This document shows positions 18,617 through 25,602 of a DNA stretch of 64,000 nucleotides, piece by piece. This DNA comes from JBHGXV01 sp041920505 (GTDB lineage Bacteria; Bacillota; Bacilli; Brevibacillales; Brevibacillaceae). How positions within the stretch are numbered: the first letter of the stretch is position 1; every line of letters starts with the position of its first letter. A model generated the notes under the pieces. The model had not been told where the DNA came from, searched no databases, and worked only from the letters and a program-made list of their open reading frames with translations. Position numbers and translations under genes: made by a program. The DNA lies in the NCBI GenBank assembly GCA_041920505.1, contig JBHGXV010000051.1, positions 27,151 through 91,150 on the forward strand. Reading direction: 5' to 3'.

Positions 18617-19516
18617 CTACAACAGTCCCAAGCGCCTGCTGATTTCGCTGCCCAGGCGGCGCTTGACGTAAATCTCGCCGATCTGGTGCGGGTCCTTGAC
18701 GGTCACCGAGCGGTTGTTGGTGCGGATGGTGACGAACTTTTCGCCGTTCTTGTCCAGGCCGCAAATCAGGTCAGACCCGACCTCGACGAAAATCACCACC
18801 ACGTATTTGTCATCCACCTTTTTCAGCGAGATTTTCGGAAACGGGGCCAGAATCGGCGTCGTCTTGTCCTGGATGTACTGGGTGATCGCCAACAGATACT
18901 TGTCCGGATCGCCGTAGTGGGCCAGCTCCTCGTTCACCCCGATGATCCGGCCGTCGTCGTCGATCCCGAGAAACAGATTGCCGTTGTTGCTGTTGGCAAA
19001 CGCGACGATCGACTTGATGATCGCCTGTTTGGAATTGAGAAAATCCCGCTTGAACTCGATCATGTCATTTTCGCCCAACTGGGTGGCGGTCACGGGGTCA
19101 TCCACCCGGCCCAGGTAGCGAAAGCGGCTCAGCGCGCCGAGGCGGTACACGTACTCTTCAAAAATGTCGGCGGGCAGAGTGATTTCCTCGATGACCGCGT
19201 TGGTGTTTTGCCACAGCTTGTACGTCTGCGGCGAGAAGCACATGTCAAACAGCACCGACGTGCCCAACGACTTGATGTTCATGCCAATCGCCGCTGTCGT
19301 CACGTAGGCGGGCTGGTAGGAGTCGAGCCCTTGCGCCTCCATGACGCCGCTTTGCACCAGGTAGTCGAAGTACCCCCTGGGAAGCTGGACGGACGGCTTG
19401 ATCAACTCGCGCCGCTGCGGCTCATGGGGGCGTTTGACCACGTGGTGCAGCTCAAACGTTACGTCCGATTCGTCAGCCCGTTGAATTATCGCCAAAAAGA
19501 AGCAGGTTATCCGCAT
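18617..19516 (-). CDS. AlbA_2 (Schlafen-type) ATP-binding domain protein
   Basis: A 299-residue protein. The C-terminal half (about 150-290) is an AlbA_2 domain: 'EFKRDFLNSKQAIIKSIVAF' is followed by ANSNNGNLFLGIDDDG, the typical E-K-x-S..AFAN..GG.l.iGvdd pattern. The N-terminal 140 residues show no recognisable domain. AlbA_2 proteins are putative nucleic-acid-binding or nuclease-like regulators, often of defence or unknown function. RBS AAAGGTGG precedes the ATG. The protein-like out-of-frame tail directly after the stop codon may mean that the 3' end is frameshifted. Confidence 0.75.
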   Translation of the reverse strand: MRITCFFLAIIQRADESDVTFELHHVVKRPHEPQRRELIKPSVQLPRGYFDYLVQSGVMEAQGLDSYQPAYVTTAAIGMNIKSLGTSVLFDMCFSPQTYKLWQNTNAVIEEITLPADIFEEYVYRLGALSRFRYLGRVDDPVTATQLGENDMIEFKRDFLNSKQAIIKSIVAFANSNNGNLFLGIDDDGRIIGVNEELAHYGDPDKYLLAITQYIQDKTTPILAPFPKISLKKVDDKYVVVIFVEVGSDLICGLDKNGEKFVTIRTNNRSVTVKDPHQIGEIYVKRRLGSEISRRLGLL

Positions 19517-19719
19517 AATCCACCTTTCTCATGTTCAGCGTCTCATAGGTCTTATTGTAGAGGGTCTTCGCGCACTTTGCCACCCTTTTGCCGGATTCCG
19601 CGAACCCGAAACGCGAAAAACATCCGTTCGACCTTTTCTTTTTTGTGACGAAACTTTCACTAAAAACGAAGCCAGGAAAATCCGAATCAAAGAGTAGACG
19701 TTCGTTTATCCTGCTTTTG

Positions 19720-19749
19720 GCCTAGTCCATACCGACTGGGCTCTTTTTT
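19720..19749 (+). terminator. Rightward terminator without an annotated gene
   Basis: Plus-strand stem GCCTAGTC / GACTGGGC (one G-U pair), loop CATACC, followed by TCTTTTTTC. All neighbouring genes run leftward, so a rightward RNA, perhaps a small non-coding RNA, would have to arise within 19517-19720 or be antisense to the gene at 18617-19516. Confidence 0.6.
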
Positions 19750-19766
19750 CATTTTTGCCAGATTTA

Positions 19767-19796
19767 CAAAAAAAGAGCGGCACAACGCCGCTCTTT
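19767..19796 (-). terminator. Terminator of the FliF-like small gene
   Basis: Minus-strand perfect stem AAAGAGCGGC / GCCGCTCTTT with loop GTTGT and a run of seven T in total. It starts 15 bases after the stop codon of the 89-residue gene. Confidence 0.93.
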
Positions 19797-19811
19797 GCAA
19801 GGCCCATCGCT

Positions 19812-20081
19812 TTAGCGGGACGGTACGCCCGCTTTGCCCATCTCTACCAGAATCGTTTCCAACTGGTCTTGATGAACCAAAATCTGGTTGTCTTTTTCCT
19901 GAAAATCGTAGCCTTCTTTTTGCAGAAAATGCTCCACTTCGACCCGCTGTTTTTGCGTCAGGTCGTAGGAAATCAGCGGCACGTACGGCGTTTGATCCGG
20001 TTTGAACCAAACGAAGAGCGCGATCGCGACCATCACGAGGACGACGCCGATGCCCAAGTAGCGCTTTTGAACGGTTGTCAT
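19812..20081 (-). CDS. Small membrane protein resembling the FliF/YscJ first ring-building motif
   Basis: An 89-residue protein: one transmembrane helix (about 8-26), then a 60-residue extracytoplasmic domain. By eye it lines up with the start of this strain's own FliF. Both have a TM helix directly followed by PVYVSL (FliF) or TPYVPL (here), a central L..QEV/RVEV helix, Y followed by IxV, a Gln-rich turn, and a final helix ending in ELAAQGIP (FliF) or EMGKAGVP (here). In YscJ/FliF this is the RBM1 domain. It lacks the rest of FliF and any lipobox. RBS GGAGGG, own terminator, good codon pattern. Function unknown; homology is inferred from pattern, not computed. Confidence 0.72.
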   Translation of the reverse strand: MTTVQKRYLGIGVVLVMVAIALFVWFKPDQTPYVPLISYDLTQKQRVEVEHFLQKEGYDFQEKDNQILVHQDQLETILVEMGKAGVPSR

Positions 20082-20139
20082 CAGGGTTTCCCTCCTGCTG
20101 CGACAAAATCACGTTCCCTATCCTATCACGATCCTTCGG

Positions 20140-21255
20140 TCAGGTCAAACCTTCCGCCATTTCGGCAGGCCTCCCCGGCCGGCTCTCTTGGTTCCACCCC
20201 TTGGGGATATAGGCGCAGGACGGGTCGCTCTCCAGGTAATCCCCGGTCACGCCGTACGCGCGGGCGCGGGAACCGCCGCACATATGGCGGAACTCGCAGA
20301 CGCCGCACTTGCCTTTCAACTGATCGGGGTTGCGCAGTTCGCGAAAGACGGGCGATTCGCGATAGATCTCGGCCAGCGGCTGCTCGCGGACGTTGCCGCA
20401 GACGATCGGCAAGAAGCCGCTCGGACACACCTCACCGATATGGGAGATGAACACAAACCCATTGCCGTCGTTGACGCCCTGTTGCGCCCGGCCGAGAAAG
20501 TCGGGCCGCTTCTGCACCCCCTCCACGCCTGCCTGGCGGGAGCGGGCGGCGTCCATCATCGCCACGCGGCGATAGGCGGGAGCGGCTGTCGTCTTGATGC
20601 CGTAGCTTACCTGCTTGCTCTTTTGCACCAGCCATTCAAACACGCGTTCGTGTTCTTCGGCCGAAATCATGTCGTCCAGTTGCCCCCGGCCGGTGGGCAC
20701 GAGGAAAAAGACGCTCCACAGGACGGCTCCCCACTCTTCCACCAGCGCGGCCATCTCTTCGAGCGCATGTACGTTGTAGCGGGAGATGGTGGTATTGATC
20801 TGGATGGGCAGCCCGAGCCGCTTGAGCGTGGCGAGGGAGCGCACCGTCAAATCGAACGAACCGCGCGTACCGCGAAACCGGTCGTGAATCTCCGCGTTGG
20901 GGCCGTCGACGCTGAACGCCCATCGGGAGAGGCCCACTTCCTTCGCCTTGGCGATCGCGCCTTCGGTGACGCGCGGCGTGGCGCTCGGCGTCATCGAGAC
21001 GCGCAAACCTTTTGCGATCGCGTATTGGGTCAACTCGTACAGATCGGGCCGCATCAGCGGATCGCCGCCGGTGAACACCAGAAGCGGATTTCCCATCTCG
21101 TAAATCTGGTCAATTAGGTTCTTGCCTTCTTCGGTCGTCAACTGGCGCGGGTCTGCCAGGGGCTGCGCTTCGGCGCGGCAGTGCAGGCACTTGAGCGCAC
21201 ACGCGCGCGTCACCTCCCAGATGACGATAAACGGGTTCTGATCGTAACTCATCAT
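20140..21255 (-). CDS. Radical SAM/SPASM protein of the TIGR04053-like group
   Basis: A 371-residue iron-sulfur enzyme. The radical SAM cluster motif CxxxCxxC is C19, C23, C26 (CALKCLHC). The 'FTGGDPLMRPDL' SAM-binding strand and a C-terminal SPASM domain with CPSG, CGN, CGVCEFRHMCGG and a final C in 'SDPSCAY' give several further Fe-S ligands. The opening 'QNPFIVIWEVTRACALKC' is typical of proteins related to NirJ/AhbC/AhbD, which modify haem side chains or peptides. Start ATG 21255 with AAGGAG 6 bases away. It lies downstream of, and possibly in an operon with, the hemerythrin gene whose promoter carries an Fnr-type site. Substrate unknown. Confidence 0.82.
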   Translation of the reverse strand: MMSYDQNPFIVIWEVTRACALKCLHCRAEAQPLADPRQLTTEEGKNLIDQIYEMGNPLLVFTGGDPLMRPDLYELTQYAIAKGLRVSMTPSATPRVTEGAIAKAKEVGLSRWAFSVDGPNAEIHDRFRGTRGSFDLTVRSLATLKRLGLPIQINTTISRYNVHALEEMAALVEEWGAVLWSVFFLVPTGRGQLDDMISAEEHERVFEWLVQKSKQVSYGIKTTAAPAYRRVAMMDAARSRQAGVEGVQKRPDFLGRAQQGVNDGNGFVFISHIGEVCPSGFLPIVCGNVREQPLAEIYRESPVFRELRNPDQLKGKCGVCEFRHMCGGSRARAYGVTGDYLESDPSCAYIPKGWNQESRPGRPAEMAEGLT

Positions 21256-21296
21256 GGTCAACTCCTTGTGAGGCCGCATTCACTCGAACGGGCCGG

Positions 21297-21815
21297 CTAC
21301 CGCCTGCATGCGTGCAGTTGCGCAAGCAGCCGTTCTTTCTGCGCATGGGACAAGATTTGGTCTGCCATCGGAAACAAGACGTTGTTTTCCTTGTAGATGT
21401 GTTCGCACAAAAGCGCGTCGATCTCGCGAATCAAAAACATGAGTTCGGCGGTCTTGGTCCGCCGCGTCCGGCACACGTCAACCTCCTCGCGCAACCGGGT
21501 GATGGTTTGGCGAAGCGTCTCGTGCTCGGACTGCATCACGGCAATCGGGACGCTGCTGTCCAACGCTTCGGCCAGCGCCGGGAACAAAATCTGTTCCTCC
21601 TCATACAGGTGGTGCTCCAGTTCTTTGTGCAGGAAGGCGACAAATTCTTCTGTCTGTGTCCAGGCTTCCTCATTCCACTCATCGTTGGCAAGCATTTTTT
21701 TCCAACTCTCCAGCCGTGCTTCCAAGGCGTCGTGATCGGTGTAGTAACAGGCAATCAGTTTGGAACGATTCTTGTGATTTGCTTCACACTCACTGCCACC
21801 CATGCAGCCTGGCAC
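21297..21815 (-). CDS. Hemerythrin-like HHE domain protein
   Basis: A 172-residue protein with two HHE-type helix pairs supplying di-iron ligands: 'HDALE', 'HKELEHHLYEEEQILFP', 'SEHETLRQ' and 'LCEHIYKENNVLFP'. Such proteins bind O2 or NO, or repair Fe-S clusters under nitrosative stress. Start is GTG 21815, chosen because AAAGGAGG lies 8 bases upstream; an ATG 10 codons earlier has none. The N-terminus MPGCMGGSEC is Cys/Gly rich, reminiscent of the second hemerythrin here (56702-57244, MHFGCGSS). It shares an Fnr-type site with the divergent nirJ-like gene. Confidence 0.88.
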   Translation of the reverse strand: MPGCMGGSECEANHKNRSKLIACYYTDHDALEARLESWKKMLANDEWNEEAWTQTEEFVAFLHKELEHHLYEEEQILFPALAEALDSSVPIAVMQSEHETLRQTITRLREEVDVCRTRRTKTAELMFLIREIDALLCEHIYKENNVLFPMADQILSHAQKERLLAQLHACRR

Positions 21816-21843
21816 GTTGACTCCCTCCTTTGCGATCACCTCC

Positions 21844-21913
21844 ATCGTATTGCAAATCGTACCCGGTAGCTGTGAAATAGATCACATCTTGCCATGTAAC
21901 ACCTTGTTACAAT
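21844..21913. promoter_or_regulatory. Divergent Fnr-type class II promoters (hemerythrin / nirJ-like)
   Basis: The palindrome TGTGAAATAGATCACA (21871-21886) lies midway between two -10 hexamers: TACAAT (21908-21913, plus) and TACGAT (21844-21849 read on minus). Each is 21 bases from the edge of the palindrome, so the site centre is at about -41.5 for both transcripts, the class II Crp/Fnr position. One activator dimer could therefore drive both genes. Confidence 0.85.
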
Positions 21914-21943
21914 GGGACTAAACATAGAAAAGGAGGACACCCC

Positions 21944-23122
21944 ATGATTGGCTTATCCAGTCTGCTGGAAACCACCGTCACCTACGGTGACACGCTGCGG
22001 TATTCGGAAGCAGCGCGCGGCCAGCGTCAAGGTACGCACCAGGGTCACGGACCTGTTGTTGTATGGAATATCACCCGTACGTGCAATCTGAACTGTATGC
22101 ACTGTTACTCCAGTTCTGAAGCCAAGGCGTACGACGGTGAATTAACTACAGAAGAAGCGCTGCACGTAATCGACCAATTGGCGGAAGAGCGCGTACCCGT
22201 CATCCTGTTTTCCGGCGGAGAACCGTTGATTCGTCCGGACATTCTGCAGTTGGCGGAATACGCCGTCCAAAAGGGGATTCGCGTCACGTTTTCCACCAAC
22301 GGCACCCTGATCACGCCGGAAAAGGCCCAACAACTGAAAAAGATCGGTGTCAGCTACGTCGGCATCAGCCTGGACGGGATCGGCGCCGTGCACGACGCGT
22401 TCCGCCGCAAGGAAGGCGCTTTTGACATGACGATCAAAGGGATTCGCAACTGCATGGCGGTCGGGCAAAAGGTCGGGCTGCGCTTCACGATGAACCGGCA
22501 CAACATTGACCAACTGCCGGCCATCCTCGACCTGATGGAAGAAGAAAACATCCCGCGCGCCTGCTTCTACCATCTGGTGTACGCCGGACGCGGTTCGGTC
22601 GAGGACGACATCACGCACGAACAATCCCGCCAGGCGCTCGACCTGATCCTCTCGGCGATCCGCCGCTTCGCCGAAAAGGGAACGCCGCGCGAAATCCTGA
22701 CGGTGGACAATCACGCCGACGGGATTTACCTCTATCTGAAAACGAAACAGGAGAATCCGGAATTGGCCGAGCGGATCTATCAGAAGCTGCAGCGAAACGG
22801 CGGCAACCGCTCCGGCATCGCGATCTGCAACATCGATCACCGGGGCAATGTCCACCCCGACCAGTTCAGCCAGCAGATTCTGCTCGGCAACCTGCGCGAA
22901 CAAAGCTTCGCCGAGATCTGGAAAAGCGACCATCCGGTACTGGTCGGCCTTCGCAACCGGCGCGAAAAAATCACCGGCCGCTGCGGCAAATGCCCGTACT
23001 TTGCCATGTGCAACGGCAACTTCCGCCCGCGCGCCCTCGGTTACTACGGCGACTACTGGGCATCCGACCCGCAATGCTACCTCACCGACGAAGAGCTGGG
23101 CATCCATCCGGAGACAGCCTGA
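21944..23122 (+). CDS. nirJ: NirJ/AhbC-like radical SAM/SPASM protein (haem modification)
   Basis: A 392-residue enzyme. It has a radical SAM motif C47-C51-C54 (CNLNCMHC), the GGEP motif (SGGEPLIRPD) and a C-terminal SPASM region with C in 'AICNIDHRGNVHP' and CGKCPYFAMCNG. The 'VVVWNITRTCNLNCMHCYSS' stretch is the hallmark of NirJ, needed for haem d1 of cytochrome cd1 nitrite reductase, and of the related AhbC of the sirohaem-dependent haem route. No nirS or other d1 genes are in the window, so AhbC-like or other haem chemistry is equally possible. RBS AAAAGGAGG; class II Fnr-type promoter; own terminator at 23142-23173. Confidence 0.8.
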   Translation: MIGLSSLLETTVTYGDTLRYSEAARGQRQGTHQGHGPVVVWNITRTCNLNCMHCYSSSEAKAYDGELTTEEALHVIDQLAEERVPVILFSGGEPLIRPDILQLAEYAVQKGIRVTFSTNGTLITPEKAQQLKKIGVSYVGISLDGIGAVHDAFRRKEGAFDMTIKGIRNCMAVGQKVGLRFTMNRHNIDQLPAILDLMEEENIPRACFYHLVYAGRGSVEDDITHEQSRQALDLILSAIRRFAEKGTPREILTVDNHADGIYLYLKTKQENPELAERIYQKLQRNGGNRSGIAICNIDHRGNVHPDQFSQQILLGNLREQSFAEIWKSDHPVLVGLRNRREKITGRCGKCPYFAMCNGNFRPRALGYYGDYWASDPQCYLTDEELGIHPETA

Positions 23123-23141
23123 AAAAACAGGACGTAAAGTA

Positions 23142-23173
23142 CCCCTCCATCCTGCGCGGGATGGAGGGGTTTT
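23142..23173 (+). terminator. Terminator of the nirJ-like gene
   Basis: Perfect 11-bp stem CCCCTCCATCC / GGATGGAGGGG with loop TGCGCG, followed by TTTT. It lies 20 bases after the stop codon and also separates the convergent sufT-like gene. Confidence 0.9.
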
Positions 23174-23181
23174 GGTTTATG

Positions 23182-23487
23182 CTATCGCAACATGCCCAAC
23201 TGCTTGCGGGCGGCGTCTGTCATTCGCTCCGGCGTCCACGGCGGCGACCAGACCACTTCCACCTCGACGCCGGTTACGCCCGGCACCGAGCCAAGCACAG
23301 TCTTGACGCCGCCCGTGATGCTGTCGTGCAACGGGCAACCCGGCGTCGTCAGGGTCATGCGGATGTTCACGATCCCCTCCTCGGTGCACTCGATGTTGTA
23401 CAGCAACCCGAGGTCGACAATGTTGACGCCAAGCTCGGGGTCGAGCACACTGCGCAGATGGGATTTGATTTCTTCCGGGGTAAGCAT
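23182..23487 (-). CDS. MIP18-family (DUF59) metal-sulfur cluster assembly protein
   Basis: A 101-residue protein with the DUF59/MIP18 signature 'VLDPELGVNIVDLGLLYNI' near the N-terminus and 'LTTPGCPLHDSI' with the conserved reactive Cys. It belongs with SufT/PaaD-type proteins that help mature Fe-S enzymes. ATG 23487 follows AGGAGG. It lies 36 bases after a haem-copper-oxidase-like membrane protein gene and is probably cotranscribed with it from an Fnr-type promoter, fitting a role in maturing anaerobic respiratory enzymes. Confidence 0.88.
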   Translation of the reverse strand: MLTPEEIKSHLRSVLDPELGVNIVDLGLLYNIECTEEGIVNIRMTLTTPGCPLHDSITGGVKTVLGSVPGVTGVEVEVVWSPPWTPERMTDAARKQLGMLR

Positions 23488-23523
23488 GGTTGAACTCCTC
23501 CTCACGTGTGTCATTTTGGCCCG

Positions 23524-24795
23524 TCACCGTCGAAAGACGAGGGCCAGTTGGCTGGCGTATACAATGGAAAGAACGGCAAGCGGCCATTGCAGTATGGCTG
23601 GCACCGCAACCAGGCCGGCCATCAGGCAAAGGCCATTTACGGCGTGCAGCCCGATGAGCGAAAACAGGAGCGCGGAAACGTGTTTTTCCGGCAGCAACTG
23701 CGCCAGCGTAGGCACGCCGGGTTTGCCGATCTGGCTGCTGTAGCGGTGTGTCCACCACAGGAACGGGACGATTTTGGACATGTAGCTGAGCACGCTGCCG
23801 TTAATCCACACGAGGAAGTAGAGATAGACGGCTCCATGGAGAAACTGCGGGTTTTCCCACAAGCCGGGCCAGACGGCAAGCGCCCCTGTCACCGCGACCA
23901 ACAACAGCGCGGTCCCGCGAACAATCCAGATCGCGGCGTGAATCCCGGGACCCGGCGATCGCTTGTTCCGGTGATTCACCATCCCCAGCACATGCACGCC
24001 ATACAGTCCGAACCCGACCGTCATCAGCAACAGGCACAACCAGACAGCCACCTTGGAGAGCCCCAGCAAGAGGGACAGGCACATCCCCAGGACACCAAAA
24101 GCCAGCAGACCGATCATCCACGGCTCGCTTTTGCGCGGATAATCGTGCGCCAACAGGAACATCGGCAGCAATTTAAAACTGAACCCGACGATCAGCAATC
24201 CAAACCAGCCGACCGCTCCCAGCCAGATGTGCGCGGGCAGCAGCCGGGAGTGGATCCCGCCGAGAAACGGGGCGGCGAAGTCGATCCCCATGACAAGACC
24301 GGTCGCCGCAGTCAACAATAGGCAACTGATCGCCAGCACAACCGCGATCGTGATGCTGTCCCACTTCTTCGCCTCCCGGATCGTCAGCAGCAGATTGAGC
24401 ACAAACAGGGCAATCCCGGCCGCCGCCAGTCCTGCCGCAGCGCCCAGCAACGTTACGTTGTAGCGGTAAAACGCGCAGACGATGCCGAGCACGCCTGTCA
24501 CATAGACCCCGAAGTGGATGTAGCACAGCCTTTCGCTGTACACTTTCTTTTGCAGCACAACCTGGAGCAGTTGGTACACGGCACCCATGGCAATCATCGA
24601 CGCCCAGCCCAGAACGCCCAGGTGAGCCAGACTCCAGCCGTACGGCATGCGCAGATTGGCCTGGCTGAACAATTGAACGTCCAACAAGGAGAACAGGTTG
24701 AAGGCGATGAACAACAAAAGTCCGGTCCCGATGAACAAGAACGGGATGCGGAATGTCGTCTGCGCAGGAGAAGCAGCGGACGGCGCGAACCCCAT
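23524..24795 (-). CDS. Polytopic membrane protein, haem-copper oxidase subunit I/NnrS-like
   Basis: A 423-residue, very hydrophobic protein with about 12 transmembrane helices. Conserved-looking histidines lie in or next to helices: AHLGVLGW, AHIWLGAVGW, FLHGAVYLYFL and PFLWWTHRY. This resembles cytochrome oxidase subunit I-like proteins and NnrS-type proteins linked to NO metabolism, but no full set of haem-copper ligands is visible and I cannot assign catalysis. Start ATG 24795 follows AAAGGTGG; a GTG four codons earlier is also in frame. Preceded by a class II Fnr-type site, so likely anaerobically induced. Confidence 0.7.
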   Translation of the reverse strand: MGFAPSAASPAQTTFRIPFLFIGTGLLLFIAFNLFSLLDVQLFSQANLRMPYGWSLAHLGVLGWASMIAMGAVYQLLQVVLQKKVYSERLCYIHFGVYVTGVLGIVCAFYRYNVTLLGAAAGLAAAGIALFVLNLLLTIREAKKWDSITIAVVLAISCLLLTAATGLVMGIDFAAPFLGGIHSRLLPAHIWLGAVGWFGLLIVGFSFKLLPMFLLAHDYPRKSEPWMIGLLAFGVLGMCLSLLLGLSKVAVWLCLLLMTVGFGLYGVHVLGMVNHRNKRSPGPGIHAAIWIVRGTALLLVAVTGALAVWPGLWENPQFLHGAVYLYFLVWINGSVLSYMSKIVPFLWWTHRYSSQIGKPGVPTLAQLLPEKHVSALLFSLIGLHAVNGLCLMAGLVAVPAILQWPLAVLSIVYASQLALVFRR

Positions 24796-24853
24796 CGCGT
24801 ACGCCACCTTTCTACTGGGTGAAATCGAATGAGAGTGAGAGTCTCTATCAAGT

Positions 24854-24896
24854 ATCTTACCGCTTTGTCCGCCCGAAACATGTGAGTAAAATCACG
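24854..24896 (-). promoter_or_regulatory. Fnr-type class II promoter upstream of the HCO-like gene
   Basis: TGTGAGTAAAATCACG (24881-24896), one mismatch to TGTGA-N6-TCACA, lies 21 bases from a minus-strand -10 hexamer TAAGAT (24854-24859). Geometry is the same as at the other Fnr-type sites in this window. Confidence 0.78.
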
Positions 24897-24903
24897 TTGG
24901 ACG

Positions 24904-24940
24904 AAAAAAGCCCTTCACCGCTATAAAGGGGCGAAGGGCT
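24904..24940 (-). terminator. Terminator of nreABC
   Basis: Minus-strand stem GCCCTTC / GAAGGGC around an AT-containing loop, followed by TTTTTTC, directly after the nreC stop codon. Confidence 0.9.
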
Positions 24941-24945
24941 CGGAC

Positions 24946-25602
24946 TTACTCGAAATCGAGCAGACCTTTTTTTACAGCGTAGCGCACCAGTTCCGGGCGC
25001 GTCTTCAAGTGCAGTTTCTCCATGATTTTCGTTTTGTGGGTCTCGACTGTTTTGACCGAGACGACCAAAAGTTCCGCGATTTCCTTGTTGGAGTATCCCT
25101 TGGCGATCAGCACGAGGATTTCCCGCTCCCGGTCGGTCAGCACGTGGTACTGGTTGGCGTCCTCGCCGCGCTGGACCCGTTGCAGGAATTCCTGGATCAG
25201 CGACTTGGTGGCCGAGGGGTACAGATATGCCGCTCCCTGGTGCACCGTGCGGATCGCGGCAATCAAGTCCATGTCCGGGGCGCTTTTTAAAATGTACCCC
25301 GACGCGCCCGCTTGCAACACACGGAACAGGTATTCTTCATCGTCGTGCATCGTCAACACGAGAATCTCGATCTCCGGAGCCGCCTCCTTCAGCCGGGTGG
25401 TGGCGGAAAGGCCGTTCTCCCCCGGCGGCATGCTCAAGTCCATCAGGACAATGTCAGGCCTGAGCTCCAACGCTTTTTCCACCGCTTCTTTTCCGTCGGC
25501 AGCCGTGCCGACTACCTCCATGTCTTCCTGCGCGTTGATCAGCATGGAAAGGCCGGATCTGACGACGGCGTGATCATCGGCGATAAGCACCCGGATCGAC
25601 AT
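24946..25602 (-). CDS. nreC: Response regulator NreC
   Basis: A 218-residue NarL/FixJ-type regulator. It has a receiver domain with DD at 9-10, phospho-acceptor D55 (LMDLSMP) and conserved K105 region (YILKSA), and a LuxR-type helix-turn-helix at about 150-210 (LTDREREILVLIAKGYSNKEIA in two overlapping parts). NreC~P activates narGHJI and narK-type genes under anoxia in staphylococci. The gene overlaps nreB by 29 bases. GGG-N4-CCC palindromes upstream of narG, narK and nreA in this window are its likely targets. Confidence 0.93.
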   Translation of the reverse strand: MSIRVLIADDHAVVRSGLSMLINAQEDMEVVGTAADGKEAVEKALELRPDIVLMDLSMPPGENGLSATTRLKEAAPEIEILVLTMHDDEEYLFRVLQAGASGYILKSAPDMDLIAAIRTVHQGAAYLYPSATKSLIQEFLQRVQRGEDANQYHVLTDREREILVLIAKGYSNKEIAELLVVSVKTVETHKTKIMEKLHLKTRPELVRYAVKKGLLDFE

